Origin: Bradyrhizobium semiaridum
Lineage (GTDB): Bacteria; Pseudomonadota; Alphaproteobacteria; Rhizobiales; Xanthobacteraceae
Assembly (NCBI RefSeq): GCF_020329505.1
Contig: NZ_JAGKJJ010000002.1
Location: forward strand, 1-64,000
DNA: 64,000 nt
Direction of reading: 5' to 3'
Shown here: positions 40,783 through 50,059 of the stretch, in pieces
Layout of the letters: every line of letters begins with the position of its first letter
How positions within the stretch are numbered: the first letter of the stretch is position 1
Program-made: the position numbers and the translations under genes
Notes under the pieces: model-generated
The model's input: the letters and a program-made list of their open reading frames with translations, nothing else
Told to the model about the DNA's origin: nothing
Databases searched by the model: none

Positions 40783-43700
40783 CTACGCCACGTTTTGGTC
40801 GAGAATATCCACCGCGCCCTGCAGGTCGACGGAGACCAGCTGCGAGACGCCACGTTCGGCCATGGTGACGCCGAACAGCCGGTTCATCCGCGCCATCGTG
40901 ATCGGGTTGTGCGTGATGATGATGAAGCGCGTCTCGGTCGACCCGGTCATCTCGTTGAGGAGGTCGCAGAACCGTTCGACGTTGTGGTCGTCGAGCGGCG
41001 CGTCGACTTCGTCCAGCACGCAGATCGGCGACGGGTTGGTGAGGAACACCGCGAAGATCAGCGCCAGCGCGGTCAGCGCCTGCTCGCCGCCCGACAGCAG
41101 CGACAGCGTCTGCGGCTTCTTGCCCGGCGGCTTGGCGATGATTTCGAGGCCGGCCTCGAGCGGGTCCTCGCTCTCGATCAGGTGTAGCGCGGCCTCGCCG
41201 CCGCCGAACAGCTGGGTGAACAGCCGCTTGAAGTGCTCGTTGACGGTCTCGAACGAGGTCAGCAGCCGCTCGCGGGCCTCGCGGTTGAGGCTCTGGATGC
41301 CCTGGCGCAGCCGCTTGATCGCCTCGACGAGGTCGTCGCGCTCGGTCGCCAGCGCGGTGTGCTGGGTCTCGACCTCCTTCAGCTCTTCCTCGGCGCGCAG
41401 GTTGACGGCGCCGAGGCGCTCGCGATCGCGGCGCAGCTTTTCCAGCTCTTCCTCGATCTGGCCGACCGGCGGCAGTTCGGCACCGGGCTCGATCTCGGCC
41501 ATCGCGGCGACCGCGTTCGGCTCGACCTCGAGCATGTCGTGGATCTCGCGCTCGATATCGGCGAGGCGGCGGCGGGTGCCTTCCATGCGCTCCTCGGCGC
41601 GCGCTGTGCTCTCGCGGGCGCTGGAGAGCGCCTCGAGCGAGGCCTTGGCGAGGCGGTCGGTCTCCGCCATCGCGGCTTCGGCGGTGGCGAGCGCGTCCGC
41701 GGCGATGCGGCGGTCGCCTTCGGCGTGCTCGATCTCCGTGATCAGCGCGCTGCGCTTCTCGGCGAACACTTCCGGCGCGTTGGCTAGTTCCTCGCGCTCG
41801 ATCGACACCTCGGCGATGCGCGCCTCGATGGTGCCGACCTGCGAGGCGGCGCTGGTCTTGCGGGTCTGCCACTCGTTGCGCTCGGCGAGGATCGCCTGCA
41901 CGCGCCGGTCGGCGAGCTCGGCCTCGCGGGCGAGCGCCTGCGCCTCGGCGCGCACTTGCGCCGCGGCGCGGCGCTGGTTCTCGATCTCGGCGCGCACCGC
42001 GGCGAGCTGCGCCTCAGTCTCGATACCGGGCGGCAATTCGCTCAGCGCAGCGACGGCGCTCTCATGCGCGGCTTCCGCCTCGGCGCGGTCGGCAGCGAGG
42101 CGGGTGTGGGCTTCGGTCAGCGCCGATTTGCGCGTGGCGTGGCGGTTGATCTCGCGCTCAGTCGCGGCGTGGCGCTCGCGCGCGGCATCGGCCTCGCGGC
42201 GGGCGGCGCGGACGGCCTCGCGGGACGCACCCTCGGCAGCGGAGGCCGACCGCAGCTCCATCTCGGCGGCCTCCAGCGCCTGGCGCTTGGCGGCGGCATC
42301 GATGCGGGCCTGCTCCAGCTCCTGCTCGATATCGACGAGGCGGGCGCGCTCGGCGAGGCGGCGTGCGGCCCCGGTCGGCGCATGGGCGCCGGCGACGAAA
42401 CCGTCCCATCGCCAGACGTCGCCCTCAAGCGACACCAGCCGCTGGCCGGTCTTGAGCTGCGACACCAGCGCGGCCCCGCGCTCCTTCGACACCACGCCGA
42501 TCTGCGCCAGGCGGCGCGCCAGCTCCGGCGGCGCCTGCACATGGTCGGCGAGCCGCTCGACGCCGTCGGGCAGCGACGGATCGTCGCCGACGGCGCCGAC
42601 ATTGGTCCAGCGCATCGGCGCCGAGGGATCGACCGGCGCGTCGAGATCGTCGCCGAGCACGGCGCCGATCGCCTTCTCATAACCCTTGGCGACCGTGATG
42701 CCGTCGATGATCGGCGGCCACAGATTCTTGGTCTCGCTGTTGACCAGCTTTGAGATGGTGCGGGCTTCGGTCTCCAGCCGCTGCACGCGCTTCTCCGCTT
42801 CCGTCAGCGGATTGCGCGACGATTCCAGCGTCTGGCGGGCCGCCGCGTGATGGGCTTCGCTGGCCTGCACCGCGGCCTCGGACTCGGCGAGCGCCTGCTG
42901 CGCCATCTCCATGGCGGAGGCCAGCGCATCGATGTCGCCGAGACTGCCGGTCTCCTGCGCCAGCTTTTCTTCCTCGGCCGCGACGTTCGCGATCTCCTGA
43001 TCGAGCCGTGCCAGCCGGTCGCGATGGGTGCGCACGCCGGCTTCGAGCTGGTTGCGCTTGGCGGTGAGGTCGGCGAGTTCGGTGGTCAGTTCGGTGAACT
43101 GGCGCTCGGTCGCGGCCAGGATCGCCTCGGCCTCGGCGACGCGCTCGTCGACGCCGGAGCGCTTCTCGACACGCGACTTGATCTCTTCCTTCAGCTCGGC
43201 GTCTTCGGTATCGAGCCGCAGCAAGGCGACGTCGGCATCCGAGGTCTGCTGCTGCTCGCGGGCGATGTCGGCGGCGAACTGGGTGAGGCGGCGATCGAGC
43301 TCGCTGACGCGCTCCTTGGCGCGCTGCTCCTCGCGATCGAGCAGCTCGCGGGCGTTGGTCAGGCGCTGCAGGGCGGCGGCGGCGCGCGCTTCGGCATCGC
43401 GCAGCGCGGGCAGTTCGGAGGCGCGGATCGCCTGGATGCGGGCGGCCTCGGCCTGCTCGCGGGTCCGCTCCGCCATCTCGCGCACCGAGACATCATGCGT
43501 GTGCGCGGCGTCGTTGACGTCGGCATTGGCCTCGATCCAGCGCAGGTGGAACAGCATCGCCTCGGACTTGCGCACCTTGGCCGCGACCTCGCGGTAGCGA
43601 ATCGCCTGGCGGGCCTGCTTCTTCAGCCCTTCCATCTGGCCCGTGAGCTGGCCGATCACGTCCTCGACACGGGTGAGGTTGGTTTCGGCCGCCTTCAGCC

Positions 43701-44247
43701 GCAGTTCCGCCTCGTGGCGGCGGGCATGCAGGCCGGCGACGCCGGCGGCGTCTTCCAGCACCCGGCGGCGCTGCTCGGGCTTGGCCTGGATGATCTCGCC
43801 GATCTTGCCCTGGTGGACGAGGGCCGGCGAACGCGCGCCGGTGGCGGCGTCGGCGAACAGGATCTGCACGTCGCGGGCGCGCACGTCGCGGCCGTTGATC
43901 CGGTAGACCGAGCCGGCTTCGCGCTCGATGCGGCGGGAGATTTCCAGCAGCTGGCTGTCGTTCATCGCCGCCGGCGCGCTGCGATCGGAATTGTCGATCG
44001 TCATCACGACTTCGGCGTGGTTGCGCGCCGGGCGGTTGCCGGAACCGGCGAAGATCACCGCGTCCATGTCGGCGGCGCGGAGCGATTTGTGCGAGGTCTC
44101 GCCCATCGCCCAGCGCAGCGCTTCGACGAGGTTGGATTTGCCGCAGCCGTTCGGTCCGACCACACCGGTGAGACCCGGTTCGATCATGAAGTCGGTAGGT
44201 TCAACGAACGACTTGAAACCGTGAAGGCGGAGGCGCGTGAGCTTCAT
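40783..44247 (-). CDS. smc: Chromosome segregation protein SMC
   Basis: A 1154-residue SMC ATPase from the ATG at 44247; a GTG two codons earlier is also possible. Walker A is GPNGCGKSNLVEALRW near residue 30. Two long coiled-coil arms flank a hinge region around residues 500-650, and the C-terminal head carries the ABC signature LSGGEQALTALAL and Walker B (CVLDEVDAPLDD). SMC with ScpA/ScpB condenses and segregates the chromosome; scpA and scpB are not in this window. Confidence 0.97.
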   Translation of the reverse strand: MKLTRLRLHGFKSFVEPTDFMIEPGLTGVVGPNGCGKSNLVEALRWAMGETSHKSLRAADMDAVIFAGSGNRPARNHAEVVMTIDNSDRSAPAAMNDSQLLEISRRIEREAGSVYRINGRDVRARDVQILFADAATGARSPALVHQGKIGEIIQAKPEQRRRVLEDAAGVAGLHARRHEAELRLKAAETNLTRVEDVIGQLTGQMEGLKKQARQAIRYREVAAKVRKSEAMLFHLRWIEANADVNDAAHTHDVSVREMAERTREQAEAARIQAIRASELPALRDAEARAAAALQRLTNARELLDREEQRAKERVSELDRRLTQFAADIAREQQQTSDADVALLRLDTEDAELKEEIKSRVEKRSGVDERVAEAEAILAATERQFTELTTELADLTAKRNQLEAGVRTHRDRLARLDQEIANVAAEEEKLAQETGSLGDIDALASAMEMAQQALAESEAAVQASEAHHAAARQTLESSRNPLTEAEKRVQRLETEARTISKLVNSETKNLWPPIIDGITVAKGYEKAIGAVLGDDLDAPVDPSAPMRWTNVGAVGDDPSLPDGVERLADHVQAPPELARRLAQIGVVSKERGAALVSQLKTGQRLVSLEGDVWRWDGFVAGAHAPTGAARRLAERARLVDIEQELEQARIDAAAKRQALEAAEMELRSASAAEGASREAVRAARREADAARERHAATEREINRHATRKSALTEAHTRLAADRAEAEAAHESAVAALSELPPGIETEAQLAAVRAEIENQRRAAAQVRAEAQALAREAELADRRVQAILAERNEWQTRKTSAASQVGTIEARIAEVSIEREELANAPEVFAEKRSALITEIEHAEGDRRIAADALATAEAAMAETDRLAKASLEALSSARESTARAEERMEGTRRRLADIEREIHDMLEVEPNAVAAMAEIEPGAELPPVGQIEEELEKLRRDRERLGAVNLRAEEELKEVETQHTALATERDDLVEAIKRLRQGIQSLNREARERLLTSFETVNEHFKRLFTQLFGGGEAALHLIESEDPLEAGLEIIAKPPGKKPQTLSLLSGGEQALTALALIFAVFLTNPSPICVLDEVDAPLDDHNVERFCDLLNEMTGSTETRFIIITHNPITMARMNRLFGVTMAERGVSQLVSVDLQGAVDILDQNVA

Positions 44248-44253
44248 GTACAC

Positions 44254-44637
44254 AAATCTCGCTTGGCCGGGCGCGAATCTCCCTGCCGTGACAGTACCAT
44301 AGAAGGCAATGTCGGTGTGTGGGTGAGTTGCTGCATGCAGCTCTCATGGGGTGCGACAATGGCGAGGCCCGCGCGCGAGGGCAACCGCCAGAGGCGGCTT
44401 TTCCCAAGGGATTTGCTGCGGTTTTGCGATCCCTGCATGTCGCAAAAGATTCGGCGCGTGCGAATCAAGTTTTCAACAACGAAATAACGCGACGGCGTGC
44501 GCAGCGCTCGTAAGTCATCCACAATTATCGTGCGGGCACGACGTTGTCGGCGCGACGTGACCGACGTTCGAGTACTTGGGGTAATGGGTCCTAGCTTTCG
44601 CCAGGACGACATCGAGTTGGGTTCGCCAGCGTCTCGA
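44254..44637. other. Spacer upstream of smc
   Basis: A 380-nt spacer probably containing the smc promoter. It holds a partial R5-like hairpin (GTCCTAGCTTTCGCCAGGAC, about 44588-44607) and a small GC hairpin near 44388. I see no convincing gene. Confidence 0.5.
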
Positions 44638-45294
44638 TCAGCTCTTCAGCAGCGGATCGATCTTCTTGCTGAACTCCTCGAACGAGGTCTCGCCCTTCAG
44701 CACCTCGCCGTTGACGAAGAAGGTCGGCGTCGAGTTCACCTTCAGCACGTCGTTGGCGTATTTCTGGTCGGCGGCGATCTTGTCGAGCAGCTTCTGGTCC
44801 TTCAGGCAATCCTCGACCTGCTGCTGGCTGAGGCCGGCCTGCTTGCCGATCCGCGTCAGGGTCTCGGTGGTGTTCTTGACCACCCAGTCGTTCTGCTGGC
44901 GGAACAATAAGTCGATCACGGCGAAGTATTTCGGACCGTCGTCCTTGGCGATGCAGCGCGCCAGCATCGAGCCGGCGGCGGCCTTGATGTCGAGCGGGAA
45001 TTCGCGGAACACGTAGCGGACCTTGCCGGTGTCGATGTACGCCGCCTTGAGCTTCGGGAACACGGTCTCGTTGAAATTGGCGCAATGCGGGCAGGTCATC
45101 GAGGCGTATTCGGTGATGGTTACCTTGGCATCCTGCGGGCCGAGCGCCATGTCGGGCAGCGACTGCGGCTTGGCGACGTCGGCGGCGGTCTGCGCAAACG
45201 CCTCCGAGATCAGGCGCAGCGGCGAGAGGCCGGCGAGGGCGGCAAGCCCGGTCAGCGAGAGAGCGGTGGTGAAGGCGCGGCGCGTGATGATCAA
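44638..45294 (-). CDS. DsbA-family thiol oxidoreductase, exported
   Basis: A 218-residue protein from the TTG at 45294, chosen because GGGAG lies six nt before it; an upstream TTG at 45330 would add 12 residues. A twin-arginine signal (ITRRAFTTALSLTGLAAL) is followed by a thioredoxin fold with the active site CPHC in YASMTCPHCANF and the cis-Pro loop VNSTPTFFVNG. Such proteins catalyse disulfide formation or reduction in the periplasm; this type (DsbA/BdbD-like) is common in alphaproteobacteria. Confidence 0.92.
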   Translation of the reverse strand: MIITRRAFTTALSLTGLAALAGLSPLRLISEAFAQTAADVAKPQSLPDMALGPQDAKVTITEYASMTCPHCANFNETVFPKLKAAYIDTGKVRYVFREFPLDIKAAAGSMLARCIAKDDGPKYFAVIDLLFRQQNDWVVKNTTETLTRIGKQAGLSQQQVEDCLKDQKLLDKIAADQKYANDVLKVNSTPTFFVNGEVLKGETSFEEFSKKIDPLLKS

Positions 45295-45414
45295 GGTCTG
45301 CTCCCGGATTGGCGCATGCGTACCCTGCAAAAGGGTCCTGAAACGAAGCCTTCGCTAGCTTGAAACGACCATGGTGGCAATGGCGGGTTCCCGCGGCGGA
45401 GCCGGCGAAAAGCG

Positions 45415-45894
45415 TCAATTTCGCTTGATCGTGGCGCCCAGCCGGGCGAGCGCCGCGCGCAGCTCGTCATCCTCAACCGCCTTGAGGTTCTCGGCCTCCC
45501 GGGCCACCGCTTTAGCGTCCGGCGCGCGCGGCCGCACCACGCGGTCGCGGCGGGTCAACGGGGCTTGGCGGATGGTGAGCCGCCCCACGGCGTGCCAGCC
45601 GAAAAACCGGTTCACCCGTTCCAGGATGACGTCCGAGGAGTGCTGGATCTCCAGCGCCATCGGCCCCTCGACCCGCAGCACCAGCGTCGCCGGCTCCTGC
45701 GGCTGTCCCTCCACCGGCCGCGGCCACTGCATCTTCAGCGGCTCGCAATAGGCCGCGATCCGCTCGCCCGCGATCTCGCTCCAGCGCGTCACCAGCTCGC
45801 GCGCGGCAAAGCCCTGTTTTGCGTAGGCATCGGTGAAGACGTCGCTGAGCAGGATGGACAGGGGCTTTGCGCCGATCGGGCCGGGTTTGGACAT
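45415..45894 (-). CDS. DciA-like DUF721 protein
   Basis: A 159-residue DUF721 protein with a KH-like core (FAARELVTRWSEIAGERIAAYCEPLKM, LVLRVEGPMALEIQHSSDVILERVNRFFG). DUF721/DciA proteins are ancestral loaders of the replicative helicase DnaB in bacteria that lack DnaC. I use the ATG at 45894. It is divergent from mutY, with an R6 repeat in the gap. Confidence 0.85.
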   Translation of the reverse strand: MSKPGPIGAKPLSILLSDVFTDAYAKQGFAARELVTRWSEIAGERIAAYCEPLKMQWPRPVEGQPQEPATLVLRVEGPMALEIQHSSDVILERVNRFFGWHAVGRLTIRQAPLTRRDRVVRPRAPDAKAVAREAENLKAVEDDELRAALARLGATIKRN

Positions 45895-45937
45895 GGGTGG
45901 GGTTATAGCACTGCGCCGATCGTGTACGGAACGTTCC

Positions 45938-46024
45938 TGCCGTCCCGGCGGGGCCGGCCATCCACGTCTAACCTGACAGCACAAAGAAAGACGTGGATGC
46001 TTAGGGCAAGCCCGGGCATGACGG
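45938..46024. repeat. Intergenic repeat R6
   Basis: CCGTCCCGGCGGGGCCGG, CATCCACGTC/GACGTGGATG arms, then GCCCGGGCATGACGG: an imperfect palindrome between divergent genes. A single copy in this window. Confidence 0.65.
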
Positions 46025-46050
46025 GGAGAGATTTGTCCTAAAGTAGGTCT

Positions 46051-47160
46051 ATGAGTTCTCGAGCCACCGCCAAGACGAAACAGATCGACGCCTCCGACCG
46101 TCCCGCGCGGCTGCTGGCCTGGTACGACCGGCATCGCCGCAAGCTGCCGTGGCGGGCGCCGGCGGGGGAATTGAGTGACCCGTACCGGGTGTGGCTGTCG
46201 GAGGTCATGCTGCAGCAGACCACGGTGCGGGCGGTCGGGCCGTATTTCGAAAAGTTCGTGACGCGCTGGCCGGATGTGTCGGCGCTCGGCCGCGCCTCGC
46301 TCGATGATGTGCTCCGGATGTGGGCCGGGCTCGGCTACTACTCGCGGGCGCGCAACCTGCATGCCTGCGCGGTCGCGGTGCTCAGTGATCACGGCGGCGT
46401 GTTCCCGGATACCGAGGAGGGTCTCCGCGCGTTGCCCGGCATCGGTCCCTACACGGCGGCAGCGATCGCAGCGATCGCGTTCGACCGCCGCACCATGCCG
46501 GTGGACGGCAACATCGAGCGCGTGGTCTCGCGGCTCTACGCGGTCGAACACGCGCTGCCGCAGGCCAAACCGCTGATCCAACGCATGGCCGCGACCTTGC
46601 TCGGCTCGCCCCGTCCCGGCGACGAGAGAACTCGCGCCGGCGACAGCGCGCAAGCCTTGATGGACCTCGGCGCCACGATCTGCACGCCGAAGAAGCCGGC
46701 CTGCGCGTTGTGTCCGTTGCATGAGGATTGCGCGGCGCGGACGCGCGGCGATCAGGAGAGTTTTCCGCGCAAGGCGCCGAAGAAGAGCGGCACGTTGCGC
46801 CGCGGCGCCGCTTTCGTGGTGACGCGCGGTGGCGAGTTGCTGGTGCGCTCGCGCCCGGACAAGGGCCTACTCGGCGGCATGACCGAGGTGCCGGGATCGG
46901 AATGGCTCGCGGGCCAGGACGACGCGGCGGCGCTGGCTCAGGCGCCCGCGCTTAGGGGCGTCGTCCGCTGGCACCGCAAGGCCGGCGTGGTCAGCCATGT
47001 GTTCACGCATTTCCCGCTGGAACTCGTGGTCTACACGGCCGGTGTTCCGCCGCGGACCCGCGCGCCCGACGGTATGCGCTGGGTGCCGATTGCGACGCTC
47101 GATGACGAGGCGTTTCCCAACGTCATGCGAAAAGTCATCGCCCACGGCCTCGATCTCTAG
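46051..47160 (+). CDS. mutY: A/G-specific adenine glycosylase
   Basis: A 369-residue DNA repair enzyme removing adenine mispaired with 8-oxoguanine. Visible features are the helix-hairpin-helix (LPGIGPYTAAAIAAIAF), catalytic Asp in PVDGNIERV, the [4Fe-4S] cysteines in CTPKKPACALCPLHEDC, and a C-terminal Nudix-like MutT domain (RRGAAFVVTRGGELLVRSRP) for 8-oxoG recognition. The length and domain order are normal. Confidence 0.97.
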   Translation: MSSRATAKTKQIDASDRPARLLAWYDRHRRKLPWRAPAGELSDPYRVWLSEVMLQQTTVRAVGPYFEKFVTRWPDVSALGRASLDDVLRMWAGLGYYSRARNLHACAVAVLSDHGGVFPDTEEGLRALPGIGPYTAAAIAAIAFDRRTMPVDGNIERVVSRLYAVEHALPQAKPLIQRMAATLLGSPRPGDERTRAGDSAQALMDLGATICTPKKPACALCPLHEDCAARTRGDQESFPRKAPKKSGTLRRGAAFVVTRGGELLVRSRPDKGLLGGMTEVPGSEWLAGQDDAAALAQAPALRGVVRWHRKAGVVSHVFTHFPLELVVYTAGVPPRTRAPDGMRWVPIATLDDEAFPNVMRKVIAHGLDL

Positions 47161-47230
47161 CGTTGTCTCTCCTGCTGACACCATGCTGGCAGCAGGGCCC
47201 GGCTATCACCGTGGACAAACGGAGGCCGCC

Positions 47231-47650
47231 ATGATCGCAACCGCGCTCGACCACATTCCGATGCCACCTGTAGCAAAACTGCTCGGCTGGCGCCTCGTCG
47301 ACGCCCGTCCGCAGGACGGCTGGATCAAGATGGCCTTCGACGGCAAACCGGATTTCTGCAATCCAGCCGGCTTCATCCAGGGCGGCATCCTGTCCTCGAT
47401 GCTCGACGACACGATGGGGCCGGCGGTGTTCGTGATGACCGACGGCAGGCTGTTCACCACGACCATCACGATGACCGTGAATTTCCTGGCGCCCGCAAAG
47501 CCCGGACCGATCACCGGTGAGGCCACGGTGACGCAGCTCGGCAAGACCATTGCGTTCGTCGAGGGACGGCTGACCGCCGACGACGGCACGCCGCTCGCGA
47601 CCGCGACCAGCAGCATCCGCCTGGTGGAAGCGGCGCGGGCGCTGCGCTAG
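47231..47650 (+). CDS. PaaI-type hotdog thioesterase
   Basis: A 139-residue hotdog-fold protein from the ATG at 47231 behind GGAGGCCGCC. The motif NPAGFIQGGILSSMLDDTMGPA contains the N-x-x-G-x-x-HGG-like active-site region (with Gln in place of His) and Asp in LDD, typical of PaaI-type acyl-CoA thioesterases. The substrate is unknown. It lies 70 nt after mutY. Confidence 0.9.
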   Translation: MIATALDHIPMPPVAKLLGWRLVDARPQDGWIKMAFDGKPDFCNPAGFIQGGILSSMLDDTMGPAVFVMTDGRLFTTTITMTVNFLAPAKPGPITGEATVTQLGKTIAFVEGRLTADDGTPLATATSSIRLVEAARALR

Positions 47651-47711
47651 GCACGCGTCCCACCCAACGCGTCCCGTCACCCTGAGAGGGTGTGAAGCTT
47701 TGTCCCACCCA

Positions 47712-47849
47712 CCGCTGTCATCGCCCGGCCTGTGCGCAATTGCGCACATGGGCCGGGCGATCCAGTACGCCGCGGCCTATCGGTTCAATAACGACTGTCT
47801 CTGGAATACTGGATCGCCCGGTCAAGTGTTCAAGCCGGGCGATGACACC
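47712..47849. repeat. Long palindromic repeat R7
   Basis: Begins TGTCATCGCCCGGC and ends GCCGGGCGATGACA, with inner arms GGGCGATCCAGTA / TACTGGATCGCCC and a central spacer of about 30 nt. A roughly 138-nt nested palindrome filling the gap before the FAD monooxygenase. Confidence 0.85.
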
Positions 47850-47920
47850 AAGCAAGTTGAGCAGGCCAATCCGTCATCGCCGCGCAAAGGCGGAGCCTTT
47901 GCATGGGTCGGGGAGCGAGC

Positions 47921-49195
47921 TCAGTTCAAAAGGTCCCAGCGAGGCACGATCGGCGGTTTGGCGTTCAGCCCCTCGACCTGGAAGCCGGCGACGCGCTTGT
48001 AGTTGGCCGCGATGTCTTCCAGTTCCTGCTGCGACAGCACGTCGGTGACCACGCCGAAGCCGTCGGGCGCGCGCTCCTCGACCAGCTGCATCACCTGCTC
48101 CGGCCCGTTGCGGCGGTTCAGCATCACGAGGTCGGTCGTCGCCGGCCGGCGCTCGGCCTCATAGGCGGTGAGCGCGGCCTGCGTCGGGCCGTGCGCCAAC
48201 ACCTCTCGCGTCAGCACGCGCGCATCGAGGATCGCCTGCGAGGCGCCGTTGGAGCCGATCGGATACATCGGATGCGCGGCGTCGCCCATCAGCGTGACGC
48301 GGCCGAAGGTCCATTGCGGGATCGGGTCGCGGTCGACCAGCGGATACTCGTAGGCGTGCGGGCAGTTCCTGATCAGGCCGGGCACGTCGAGCCAGTCGAA
48401 ATTCCAGCTCTCGAACCACGGCAGGAACTCGTCGAGCTTTGCGGTGCGGTTATAGTCCTCGCGGCGCCATTGATAGGTCGGCGGCATGTGCCGCTCGGCG
48501 ACCCAGTTGATATCGAACTTGCCGTCGGCGCCGGCCTGCTTCGAGATCGGGTAGCAGACGAATTTCAGGATCTCGTGGCCGGCCATGATCATGGTGCGGC
48601 CGGTCAGGAAGGCATTGGCGCGGGTGATGCCGCGCCAGAGGATGCGGCCGTTCCAGATCGGCGGCCCCTCGTGCGGATAGAGTTTTTCGCGCACCGCCGA
48701 ATGGATGCCGTCGGCCGCGATCAAGATGGCGCCGTCGTAACTGCCCGCCGGCTTGCCGGTGGCGCGGTCGATGAACTCGGCGCGGACGCCGTCGGCGGTC
48801 TCGGTCCAGCCGGTGAGGTGATGGCTGGTGAGGATGTTCTCTCGCCCCAGCCGTTCGGTCGCGGCGTCCAGCAGGATCTGCTGCAGCCGGCCGCGATGGA
48901 TCGAGAATTGCGGCCATTTGTAGCCGGCCTCGAGCCCGCGCGGCTCGCTCCAGATCGGCTTGCCGTGTTTTGAAAAGTAGGCGAGTTCGCGCGTGCGGAC
49001 GGCCAGGGCGTCGAGCTGATCGTGCAGCCCGAGCTCGATCAGCTCGCGCACCGCATGCGGCAGCACGTTGATGCCGACGCCGAGCGGCTTCAGCTCGGGC
49101 ACGCTCTCGAACACGCGGCAGGGCACACCGATCTGGTGCAGGCTGAGCGCCAGCGTCAGCCCGCCGATTCCGCCGCCCGCGATGAGTACAGTCAT
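47921..49195 (-). CDS. FAD-dependent monooxygenase
   Basis: A 424-residue class A flavin monooxygenase. The FAD Rossmann motif is VLIAGGGIGGLTLALSLHQ, the DG motif is IAADGIHSAVREKL, and the GD motif is TLMGDAAHPMYPIGSNGASQ. The family includes salicylate and 3-hydroxybenzoate hydroxylases; the substrate is unknown. The ATG at 49195 has an AGAGGATTTCTC ribosome-binding site. It is divergent from a GST gene, and a LysR regulator lies about 0.9 kb away. Confidence 0.9.
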   Translation of the reverse strand: MTVLIAGGGIGGLTLALSLHQIGVPCRVFESVPELKPLGVGINVLPHAVRELIELGLHDQLDALAVRTRELAYFSKHGKPIWSEPRGLEAGYKWPQFSIHRGRLQQILLDAATERLGRENILTSHHLTGWTETADGVRAEFIDRATGKPAGSYDGAILIAADGIHSAVREKLYPHEGPPIWNGRILWRGITRANAFLTGRTMIMAGHEILKFVCYPISKQAGADGKFDINWVAERHMPPTYQWRREDYNRTAKLDEFLPWFESWNFDWLDVPGLIRNCPHAYEYPLVDRDPIPQWTFGRVTLMGDAAHPMYPIGSNGASQAILDARVLTREVLAHGPTQAALTAYEAERRPATTDLVMLNRRNGPEQVMQLVEERAPDGFGVVTDVLSQQELEDIAANYKRVAGFQVEGLNAKPPIVPRWDLLN

Positions 49196-49368
49196 GAGAA
49201 ATCCTCTTCGATCGGCCATGGTCATGACATGACAGCGCGGCGGTGGGCAACCGCGAAAGGTTGCGGGGGATGGACGGCAATCGGTCGCGCCGATAGTCTC
49301 CGCCGCGTCAGAACAACGACCAGAGCCGGGTTCTGTATGAACCGACAAGGCTCGGAGAGGACCGCAAT

Positions 49369-49992
49369 ATGCTCAAGCTCTACTACGTCCCCGGCACCTG
49401 CGCGCTCGCGTCCCACATCGCGCTGGTCGAGGCCGGCGCGTCCCATACGGTCGAGCGGCTCGACTTCAAGACCAACCAGCAGAACAGCCCGGAATATCTC
49501 AAGATCAATCCGAAGGGCCGGGTGCCGACGCTGGTGACGGATCGCGGCGTGCTGACCGAGACGCCGGCGATCCTGGCCTACATCGCGCAGAGCTTTCCGC
49601 AGGCCAAGCTGGCGCCGCTCGACGACGTCTTCGAGTTCGCCAGGGTGCAGGCGTTCAACTCCTATCTCTGCTCTACCGTCCATGTGAACCACGCCCACAA
49701 GGGGCGCGGCTATCGCTGGGCGACGCAGGAGACCTCGTTTGCTGATATGAAGTCGATGGTGTCGAAGACCATGGCCGCGAGCTTCGGCCTGATCGAGCGC
49801 GACATGCTGAAGGGGCCGTGGGTGATGGGCGACAGCTACACGGTCTGCGATCCCTATCTCTACACGCTGACCACCTGGCTCGACGGCGACGGCGTCGACA
49901 TCGCGACCCTGCCGAAGGTGAAGGCGCACAAGGAACGGATGGAGCAGCGGCCGGCCGTGCAGAAGGTGCTGGCCGAGCAGAAGGGCGGATAG
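49369..49992 (+). CDS. Glutathione S-transferase, beta-like
   Basis: A 207-residue GST. The thioredoxin-fold N-terminus reads MLKLYYVPGTCALASHIALVEAG, with a Cys at residue 10 as in beta-class bacterial GSTs, and NPKGRVPTL with TETPAILAYIA forms the glutathione site. The all-helical C-terminal domain follows. It is divergent from the FAD monooxygenase, so shared control is possible. Confidence 0.92.
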   Translation: MLKLYYVPGTCALASHIALVEAGASHTVERLDFKTNQQNSPEYLKINPKGRVPTLVTDRGVLTETPAILAYIAQSFPQAKLAPLDDVFEFARVQAFNSYLCSTVHVNHAHKGRGYRWATQETSFADMKSMVSKTMAASFGLIERDMLKGPWVMGDSYTVCDPYLYTLTTWLDGDGVDIATLPKVKAHKERMEQRPAVQKVLAEQKGG

Positions 49993-50011
49993 CGCTAATC
50001 GCACACTCAGA

Positions 50012-50037
50012 GTCGTCCCGGCGAAGGCCGGGACGAC
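50012..50037. repeat. Short R5 palindrome
   Basis: GTCGTCCCGGCG-AA-GGCCGGGACGAC, 26 nt, between the convergent GST and LysR genes. Confidence 0.8.
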
Positions 50038-50059
50038 GTGGGGAGGGAGTTCGTCGAAT

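Noticed and set aside
44388..44405. Hairpin CCGCCAGAGGCGG followed by CTTTT as a terminator
   Set aside because: It points in a direction where no upstream gene would end, so a terminator role is unlikely.
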